DNA of 11,109 bases, taken from positions 1-11,109 of the forward strand of contig JAOXYB010056312.1 in the NCBI GenBank assembly GCA_028565635.1, given 5' to 3'. The translations under genes were made by a program, and so were the position numbers. Each line of letters starts with the position of its first letter. Position 1 is the first letter of the stretch. The notes below the pieces were generated by a model, which saw only the letters and a list, made by a program, of their open reading frames with translations, was not told the origin of the DNA and ran no database searches. This DNA is from Phoronis ovalis. Its lineage: Eukaryota > Phoronida > Phoronidae. Of this stretch, positions 6,701 to 11,109 are shown piece after piece.

Positions 6701-8532
6701 ACAAACGTATCATGTTCTGAATCAATAGACATGACATAAATGTACATATAACTAATAGTCACACTAGCCTTTTATACTGTGTTTCTTCCAGGATTCAAAC
6801 CCAGGAAATTTTTCGCTCATTGCTATATAGATAGTCTGACACACTATAGCTGAACCACAAAGATGAGTTAAATTCAAAGTGTAAATTCTAAGCTTCATGG
6901 GTAATTGCTCATATTAATTGTAATTTGCATTAAAAGTTTGCCTAATGCAACAATGCAAATCGAGAATAATGGCTGTACACTTTCTGCAAAGTGTGAAATT
7001 GTACAAAAGGTTTAGGCTGAATGGAATGAGCAAGATGGGGCAAGTCAATAGACCAGTGACACAATAGAATATGCAACTAAAGGCAAAACCCCAAGAGAGA
7101 CTGCTCACGAGTGTAGTCAGTGCAGGCCTGTAATTCGGAACTTCCTTTTATTTATTTAGATATGGAAGGCATACATGTAGCTGATGACCAGTTACAATGA
7201 AACAGTGCATGAGGAAGGGCACATGGCAAATGAGTCCGTTTAGAAACTAAATATTTCATTGGTTGTTGGAATTTAAGTCATGCATTGTGATTGGCTACAT
7301 TAGTTGGGTGGTATTTTCAAATTGATTCAGAGGCAGAGAAAAAGTCGGGTTGTGTCAGAGTCTATAAACAAGCTATGATAATAAGATATAAAATTTGAGA
7401 GGGAAGAAACCAAAAAAAAGGAAAGTTTTAAATGATATGGCGGAGATTTATATCTGGCTCTAAAACTGAGAGTGCAAGTTTGGGATGCTGGCAAAAACAT
7501 TAAATACAGGAGTTTCTTTTTCCTTAATATTCGAATTGAAATTGAGAAAGGAAAAGGATATGCTTTACTTATTTGGTACTTTTTGAAATCAACTAGTAAC
7601 AGTTACTTGTTAGTATATATCCCTAAACTGATGCCTGTAGTAATTCAAAAATAAAAAGAATAAAAATGATATGCATAAATAATGCTATAAATAATTCACA
7701 ATATTATATACACTGTAGATGATTCATGATACAAAGCATGTGAAGTGGGATGTATCTAATATGTATTATAATTATGTCATTATACTGAGGTGTCAGTTTT
7801 ATATTTCCAATATGGAAAAGTATCTCTATATGTCCACCATGCCTCTTTTTCCTTACTTTTCTTTACTCTGTGTAAGTATCATGCAGTAGACATATTTTTT
7901 TTATAAATTAAACTCATATCGTAGTATGCAATCTTGTACATTGCAGGAGATCAAGAAAACCTGCAGGAAAACCAGCACATGTTGATGGGGAACATAACAC
8001 ATTTGCATTGGTAAATGAAGTACGCAATCATCAAGATGGAGAAAATGTAATATCTGACAAATCTGATGGTGAGAATTGCAATGGAAACTTGCTATACCCC
8101 AACCCTCTGGATAATATAGATGAACTGTATGCAAAACCACAAAAAAAGAAACAGAAAGATTCACAAGTTGAGAAAGTAGATAACCTTTATGCAAAATCAC
8201 AGGAAAGGAAACAGAAAAATCCACAAATAGTGCGTAAAGAGGATCTGTATGCAAAACCACAGACAAGAAAACAGGAAAGTCAACTTGAATGGACAGTTGG
8301 AGATAATGATTATGATTATGGATATGGGAACATTGGTGATAAGCATGACAGTACTTCAGATTATCAAGGTGTCTACATTGATGATGATGAAATGAATTCC
8401 CAAAGAGGGACCAGCGAAGATGATGATGAAGTTCATATGATTGAGAATGATTTATACAGTGCTGCTGATGACTTATCTGATAACTCGGATCATATGGAAA
8501 TAACTGACAATAATATGTATTCTCCATATTAA
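402..8532 (+). CDS. Two-CUB, mucin-stalk, single-pass transmembrane receptor-like protein (5'-partial gene model, five exons)
   Basis: Joined exons 402-773, 2777-3136, 3396-3713, 5253-5343 and 7947-8532 total 1727 bases. Entered at the second base of a codon, they give 575 residues and a TAA stop with no internal stop. Order in the visible protein: CUB 1 (about 5-124), CUB 2 (about 130-244), Thr/Ser-rich stalk (245-350), transmembrane helix (about 357-379), basic stop-transfer RRSRK, and a cytoplasmic tail (to 575) with YxxP-type tyrosines and acidic stretches. This predicts a type I membrane protein: CUB modules bind protein or glycan ligands outside the cell, and the tail would recruit SH2-domain proteins once phosphorylated. 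The first three introns are phase 1, as usual for shuffled extracellular modules; the fourth is phase 2 on both sides, which supports the join. The start codon and signal peptide are upstream. Ligand, partner and gene name are unknown; function is inferred from domain type only. Confidence 0.85.
774..2776 (+). other. Intron between CUB 1 and CUB 2 exons (phase 1)
   Basis: About 2 kb bounded by GTGAGC and TTTTCAG. It is AT-rich with no convincing coding. The small ORF near 1191-1385 is composed of low-complexity AT-driven codons. The only structure noticed is a possible decayed mobile element at about 1789-2176. Confidence 0.8.
1789..2176. mobile_element. Possible decayed MITE-like element
   Basis: The left edge CAGGGTGACCAAAAAT (1789-1804) and the reverse complement of the right edge, CAGCCGGGCCCAAAAT (2161-2176), agree at 11 of 16 positions. 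The left end is preceded by TA, but a clean TA copy is not seen on the right. TGACCAAAAA also recurs inverted inside (about 1950-1959). No coding capacity. Weak call. Confidence 0.25.
2777..3136 (+). CDS. Exon: CUB domain 2
   Basis: The acceptor is AATCTGTTTTCAG (AG at 2775-2776) and the donor ATGAAAG|GTTAAT (GT at 3137-3138). It is 360 bases, phase 1 at both ends, and joins CUB 1 through a split Val codon. The translation has the CUB hallmarks: ICSGDD, ITSPNYPFKYPINIDC, MPCSTYFGNWLIIRDGK, KVCGTD and a C-terminal KGFSLLMKG strand. Cysteines lie at the four expected positions, with a fifth in IQFC that is not typical and may pair outside the domain or stay free. The Asp normally next to the aromatic in the central strand is Asn here (GNW), and no acidic residue precedes the third Cys, so the calcium site seems lost; KADD keeps the later Asp. 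The domain may therefore have diverged from ligand-type calcium binding. The Met at the start of the open frame (read from GTG) is only an intron-edge artefact. Confidence 0.88.
3137..3395 (+). other. Intron between CUB 2 and stalk exons (phase 1)
   Basis: Short AT-rich intron bounded by GTTAAT and TTTTTAG. Nothing else is seen in it. Confidence 0.8.
3396..3713 (+). CDS. Exon: Thr/Ser-rich mucin-like stalk, ending at a GC donor
   Basis: The acceptor is ACTTTATTTTTAG (AG at 3394-3395), phase 1, so codons run upstream of the first ATG at 3569. About 43 of 106 residues are Ser or Thr, in runs such as NITTTVTAS and LTTTMELSTSSTIT, with two Cys and sequons NIT and NNS. Low complexity and Thr/Ser bias are typical of an O-glycosylated spacer holding the CUB pair off the membrane. 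I placed the 3' border at CCGG|GCAAGC (GC at 3714-3715). It is phase 1 and fits the phase 1 acceptor of the transmembrane exon, while the last GT (CA|GTGACA at 3701) is phase 0 and has no matching acceptor. Weaker phase 1 GT choices (A|GTAATA, A|GTACTA) exist farther upstream, so the exact end is less sure than the exon itself. Without splicing the frame ends at TAA 3731-3733. Confidence 0.8.
3714..3715 (+). other. Putative non-canonical GC 5' splice site
   Basis: The context GG|GCAAGC keeps G at -1, A at +3 and +4, and G at +5, the extended match to U1 that GC donors need. It is the only well-formed donor near the exon end that keeps the frame with the acceptor at 5251-5252. The split codon becomes GAA (Glu) before the transmembrane helix. 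Confidence 0.6.
3735..3740 (+). promoter_or_regulatory. Intronic poly(A) signal AATAAA (possible secreted isoform)
   Basis: AATAAA lies two bases after the in-frame TAA (3731-3733) that ends the unspliced stalk exon, and a GT-rich stretch TGTGTCTGGGTTG follows at 3754-3766, where a downstream element would sit. A second AATAAA is at 3798-3803. Together with the weak GC donor this is the layout of a composite terminal exon. The motif is common by chance in AT-rich DNA, so this remains an inference. Confidence 0.4.
4159..4704. mobile_element. Foldback element made of TTCGTTAGAAC-like units
   Basis: The outer ends are a perfect 13-bp inverted pair: AATTCATTAGAAC (4159-4171) and GTTCTAATGAATT (4692-4704). 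Deeper in, TTCTAACGAACGTTAACAAG(TT) at 4272-4293 is the inverted match, with one extra base, of 4653-4673. The unit AATTCGTTAGAAC also occurs directly at 4241-4253, 4613-4625 and 4643-4655. The arms are unit-rich, with the non-repetitive middle between them. No clear target duplication and no transposase are seen, so it is a foldback or MITE-type element, or a repeat-derived inverted array. Confidence 0.6.
4350..4532 (+). CDS. Small ORF (60 codons) with signal-peptide-like start, inside foldback element
   Basis: ATG at 4350 has a strong animal start context (AAAAATGGCG, A at -3 and G at +4). The product opens MASNARDG, then the hydrophobic core FFVLLFITFLYINLLF and a polar SYGNC, a good secretion-signal layout, followed by 30 residues with no recognised domain and TAA at 4530-4532. 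A possible donor TGTG|GTGAAA (GT at 4456-4457) would end an exon at 4455 in phase 1, the phase of the transmembrane exon acceptor at 5253; its +5 base is A, so it is weak. It could be an alternative first exon, a captured exon of another gene, or chance. It is not part of the main gene model. Confidence 0.25.
   Translation: MASNARDGFFVLLFITFLYINLLFSYGNCMQRSSCGEMKFLDNIKNLISIGTIGANSTLI
5253..5343 (+). CDS. Exon: transmembrane helix
   Basis: This short exon (91 bases) does not stand out as a long ORF but is clear in translation. The acceptor CCATGTTTTGTAG (AG at 5251-5252) follows a pyrimidine-rich tract; the donor is TGCAG|GTGAGC (GT at 5344-5345). It reads EVSTGTIIGSIVGGIV then FTLTIIILIIFGLC, about 23 uninterrupted hydrophobic residues, with a GxxxG-type GSIVG motif that often supports helix pairing. 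The next residues across the splice are RRSRK, a stop-transfer signal that puts the C-terminus in the cytoplasm. It is phase 1 at the 5' end and phase 2 at the 3' end, and both match the flanking exons. An alternative acceptor at 5231-5232 (CTCCTTTAG) would add LSPCFVE in the same frame but would be phase 2, which fits no donor I can see in the stalk exon. Confidence 0.85.
6000..6536. mobile_element. Non-autonomous DNA element (MITE-like) rich in CAGTT units
   Basis: The left end CCCTTACCAAAG (6000-6011) and the reverse complement of the right end, CCCCTTATCAAAG (6524-6536), match except for one extra C and one C/T change. Both ends are flanked by TA (5998-5999 and 6537-6538), consistent with a TA target duplication as in Tc1/mariner-type insertions. 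The interior has 19 CAGTT or AACTG pentamers, mostly CAGTT on the left and mixed orientation on the right. There is no open frame of note, so any transposase would act in trans. The family is not recognised. Confidence 0.6.
6418..6450. repeat. Perfect 33-bp palindrome centred on TGACTCA
   Basis: The arms TCAACTGTTATTTTGA (6418-6433) and its exact reverse complement (6435-6450) flank a single centre base C at 6434. The middle seven bases, 6431-6437, are TGACTCA, the AP-1 consensus. It lies inside the 6000-6536 element. Confidence 0.85.
6785..6862 (-). repeat. tRNA-derived SINE head (candidate)
   Basis: Read on the minus strand, TGGTTCAGCTATAGT (6857-6843) resembles a polymerase III A box and GGTTTGAATCC (6801-6791) differs from the B box GGTTCGAATCC by one base. 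Their separation suits a tRNA-like promoter with a small insertion. I could not fold a full cloverleaf, so a decayed tRNA-derived SINE is more likely than a tRNA gene. The extent of its body is not resolved. Confidence 0.4.
7947..8532 (+). CDS. Exon: cytoplasmic tail with LYAK repeats, stop codon
   Basis: The acceptor is TTGTACATTGCAG (AG at 7945-7946). One base completes the split Arg codon (AG|G), then RSRKPAGKPAH follows and the frame runs to TAA at 8530-8532. The 195-residue tail is very hydrophilic: a short basic membrane-proximal part, three 20-residue repeats (8119-8290) centred on DELYAKPQ, DNLYAKSQ and EDLYAKPQ followed by Lys/Arg-rich linkers, then an acidic Tyr-rich part (NDYDYGYG, VYIDDDE, SEDDDE, NDLYSAADD) ending in MYSPY. 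There are 12 tyrosines. YPNP and two YAKP sites fit the YxxP pattern bound by Crk/Nck-type SH2 domains when phosphorylated; no ITIM, ITAM or NPxY motif is visible. The antisense reading of this exon is also open for 217 codons, but it is His/Cys-rich shadow coding. Signalling is inferred from motifs only. Confidence 0.9.
8119..8290 (+). repeat. Three in-frame 60-bp repeats encoding LYAK units
   Basis: The Tyr codons of the three LYAK motifs are at 8128, 8188 and 8248, exactly 60 bases apart. DNA such as TATGCAAAACCACA (or ...TCACA) and the AARAAACAG linker recur in each unit; the third is shorter at its end. This is a tandem duplication within the exon, so copy number may vary between alleles or species. 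Confidence 0.85.
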
Positions 8533-8709
8533 CATACTGAAACTTTATAGACATGTGGATGCTAATTTTGTGATATTTGTAGTAATTGCTTATACTAGTA
8601 CTTTATCCAGGTAACTTGTATTTTTTCATATTCTTTTTAAGACTAAACACAAAATATTTTCTGCAGGACAGACAGGCATATTCTATTTCTTAAGAATACA
8701 AAAGTACAA

Positions 8710-8715
8710 ATTAAA
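8710..8715 (+). terminator. Candidate poly(A) signal ATTAAA for the full-length transcript
   Basis: This is the first common poly(A) hexamer variant noticed after the stop at 8530-8532, giving a 3' UTR of about 0.2 kb, with T-rich sequence after it. A canonical AATAAA occurs only at 9504-9509, about 1 kb after the stop, and is the alternative. Such hexamers are frequent by chance here. Confidence 0.3.
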
Positions 8716-9067
8716 TTAATATTCTATAATAGTCAAGGAAAACATTGTATTGATGCTTTTCAACAGTATTTGTCTAATTTTATGACTAATGCTTGCAAGT
8801 ATTATGAACAAACAAGGAAACACATTACTATTCAAACTAAGAATGACATAATTTTTACTGAATACTCTAGCAGTTACAAAGTAGCAGTTATGCAGTATTA
8901 TATATTATATGAACCAGACTGGTTTTATTTTTAAATTGCAATTATATTATATTTAGTTTACAGTCCGTTAATACTATTATAATTATTATGTACTCAGCCT
9001 TATATAGCTTTTGTGTCATACCTTTATCAATCTGTTCTTTGTACTACCCTTACATTTGGTAGGGTAT

Positions 9068-9265
9068 GCAGTCTAAGGGTCAAAATCAAAAACACCCACC
9101 ATGAAATATCCTTGGGTGAAAAAAATCAGTTCTGAAATATAGTTTAAAATACCACACAAAAAATCGTTAATTTTCAAAACAATCAAAAATCCAACCTGAA
9201 ATATCTTCCTAACACAAAATACTCACCTGAAACATCCTAGAGGGTAAAAAAACACCCTGAAGGGG
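9068..9265 (-). repeat. Degenerate interspersed repeat of GGATATTTCAGGT-like units
   Basis: Read on the minus strand, cores close to AGGATATTTCAGGTTGG followed by T-rich sequence recur at about 9257, 9228, 9197, 9130 and 9102 (for example TGAAACATCCT, TGAAATATCTTCC and TGAAATATCC on plus). Spacing is irregular, about 29, 31, 67 and 28 bases. The family is not recognised. Confidence 0.4.
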
Positions 9266-9776
9266 GGGCACATGTATACATAGCTGTGTATTGGAATCCC
9301 CAGGGATTTGTATGGTTCATATGTGGATAAGTCAACTATATATATGACATCTGATACCACAATTGGTATTGCAGTGTCTTGGATGACAAAGAAGAGAAGT
9401 GCCCTGTGGAGCTTAAGAATTTGTGCTAAAACCTCCAATTCAGCTATGCAGGTAAGATTTATTAGCAATCGTTTATGATACAACTGTTTTTACTGAGATA
9501 ATCAATAAAAGGAAATTTACAAACTGTTTAAGAATGTGTATTATTAATTATTCAGTAATTATTGCAAACATTTTTAATCGTTGTTGTCAAAAAAAGGAAA
9601 CAAATTACTCGAACCCTTTAGGAAACCAAAATGCTATAGATTTAGCATTTAGTTTCCATGCTTTAAAATATAATAGAGAATTGTTTCTATGGCATGCAAA
9701 TCTGACAAAACTGCATCAAGGATCAAAGTAACAAAAATAATTCATGTGGCTAGTCACATTCAGGCAACTTATTCAC

Positions 9777-9929
9777 ACTTTATACTTTGAAGATATTTGT
9801 CATAATATTATATTATAATAGAAGTATACATTTTTGGAAAGGTACTTTCTATACTTTATACTTTGAAGATAATTTTGAGTAGTTAATTGAAAAGATAGAC
9901 CTAATAAAAGTATACATTTTTGGAAAGGT
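9777..9929 (+). repeat. Two-copy direct repeat, about 76-86 bp period
   Basis: ACTTTATACTTTGAAGATA occurs at 9777-9795 and 9853-9871. AAGTATACATTTTTGGAAAG followed by GT occurs at 9822-9843 and 9908-9929. The shared ends are exact; the middles differ in sequence and length, indicating an old duplication with later indels. Confidence 0.8.
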
Positions 9930-11109
9930 TCTTATAATTGATAATGGATGTTAAAAAAATACTTATAATATGTTGTTTTTCTCATTTCCAAAACCCCTAC
10001 TGATGTACAAGGCTGAAATTTTCTTAAAAATCTCTTCCAGAAGAGATCTCTAATGTGGTCTCTCAACTACTTTAAGTTAATGGAAGATTGTCTGGAGGAC
10101 AAATGCAGATATTTTTAAACACTTCCAAAATAATAGATGGATTTCTTTAGACTGCAAAATAAAGAATTACAGTAATCCTATACCTTTGCTAAAAGCTATA
10201 TAGTTTATAGTTTATAAACAAAATTCTGTATAAATACAAAATTTGGTTTGTAATTACCTGGTATATTGTTTTAGCATAGTAAACTTACAAGTACATTTTT
10301 GACAAGTTATAACTGTTAATAGTCTTTATATCTTTATGGATATTATTACAGATAACTTAGGTTTTTCTTTTTTCAAATTATAAGAAAACAACAGGACAAA
10401 CATTATCTAATACAAACATCCTGGAAACTCCTAAATTAAATATTAAGATATTCCTCTCAGTCATATAAAAGCCAACGGGCAAAAATGGAATTTGTTAAAA
10501 GTGTTTCCATGTAATTTAGATTGTTTACTTTATTGTTTAAAAAGGCAAAGGACTCTACTATATACATCTTAAAAATTTAGTAAATTTAGAGACTTTCCAA
10601 TTTAATCCTCCTTTTAATAAATTCCTTTCTTAAATTAAAAAAAATTAATAATACTATATATTATTTTATTTCGTGTATTTCATTACACCAACAATTACAA
10701 ATAACTTGTCACAATGAGTTAACTTTTTTCCAAAATGTATATAACTATGCTTGTAACGACAACAATTAGTCTTGCCATACCAAACCTAAATTTTGGTATA
10801 AACAGAACTTCAAAACCATACTTAGCTTTTGAATTTTTTTATTAATTGTTGATAATAAAATTTAAACACGAAGTTATACTTGGAAAAGTATATCAAACAG
10901 AAAAATAAATGTGCTGGGTGTATAGGCAGGTTTGGGAACTCTTGCAGTAGCTATGTTTATGACACAGCAATAAGGCATAGCTAAATTGTGGTAAACACTA
11001 CCAGATCTATCATTGGGTGTCATCATTATAATCCTTACCAAAAAAGAAGTCTTCTGTTAGTATTCGAGAAGTGGTATATCTTAGTATTCGAAGACTTAAA
11101 TAAGTGGTT

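Larger units (their letters stand above)
5344..7946 (+). other. Intron between transmembrane and tail exons (phase 2)
   Basis: About 2.6 kb bounded by GTGAGC and ATTGCAG, with phase 2 on both sides. It contains a mobile element at 6000-6536 and a tRNA-like segment near 6791-6857 on the minus strand. The open frames near 5739-5942, 6914-7108 (minus) and 7472-7654 lack any domain, splice or compositional support. The stretches 5350-5990 and 6870-7930 hold nothing else I can support. Confidence 0.8.
8533..11109. other. 3' UTR and downstream region, no further gene supported
   Basis: The 3' untranslated part of the receptor gene starts here; its end is uncertain. Beyond it the sequence is AT-rich with degenerate repeats (9068-9265 and 9777-9929) and an unresolved open segment near 9223-9483. 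The 65-codon frame at 9534-9731 has no signal peptide, domain or splice support. From 9930 to 11109 I see only short hairpins, such as AAGTCTTC (11047-11054) with GAAGACTT (11090-11097). Confidence 0.7.

Noticed and set aside
6791-6857. Functional tRNA gene on the minus strand
   Set aside because: The B box carries a mismatch, the A-B distance needs an insertion, and no acceptor-stem pairing was found; a SINE remnant is more likely.
7901-8554. 217-codon open frame on the minus strand over the tail exon
   Set aside because: It lies antisense to a well-supported exon, is rich in His and Cys as expected from reading the Asp/Tyr/Lys codons backwards, and has no domain.
9534-9731. 65-codon plus-strand ORF downstream
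   Set aside because: No recognised domain, no signal peptide and no convincing splice partners; length is expected by chance.
11047-11097. Inverted AAGTCTTC/GAAGACTT at the window end
   Set aside because: Eight-base arms with a 35-base loop are common by chance; the window ends before any larger structure could be judged.

Overview
The window looks like animal nuclear DNA. It is strongly AT-rich, has long non-coding stretches, and carries one gene split into exons with clear GT/GC...AG borders. The domain set (CUB domains, Thr/Ser-rich stalk, transmembrane helix, tyrosine-rich tail) is metazoan. A mollusc or other lophotrochozoan is my guess from the style of the tail and the density of small foldback elements; the sequence does not prove it.

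One plus-strand gene explains nearly all the convincing coding signal. Five exons (402-773, 2777-3136, 3396-3713, 5253-5343, 7947-8532) join in one unbroken frame: the introns have phases 1, 1, 1 and 2, and the spliced length closes exactly on the stop at 8530-8532. This gives 575 visible residues plus the stop. In order the exons encode CUB domain 1, CUB domain 2, a Thr/Ser-rich mucin-like stalk, a single transmembrane helix, and a 195-residue cytoplasmic tail with three 20-residue 'LYAK' repeats and 12 tyrosines. This is a type I cell-surface receptor or adhesion protein whose 5' exon(s), including the signal peptide, lie upstream of the window. I do not recognise it as a named gene.

The most interesting part is 3.6-5.3 kb. 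The stalk exon appears to end at a non-canonical GC donor. If that donor is not used, the frame runs six more codons to a TAA followed at once by AATAAA and a GT-rich stretch, which would give a secreted isoform. The same intron holds a 546-bp foldback structure built from TTCGTTAGAAC-like units. Inside it is a small ORF with a strong start context and a signal-peptide-like N-terminus, whose possible donor is in the right phase for the transmembrane exon.

The intron before the tail exon holds a second element of about 537 bp (related terminal inverted repeats, apparent TA duplication, 19 CAGTT/AACTG units and a perfect 33-bp palindrome centred on TGACTCA) and a minus-strand tRNA-like A-box/B-box pair suggesting a SINE. 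Downstream of the gene, 8.5-11.1 kb has no convincing gene, only degenerate repeats (9.06-9.27 kb, 9.78-9.93 kb) and a segment open on both strands with strong splice-like signals near 9.23-9.45 kb.
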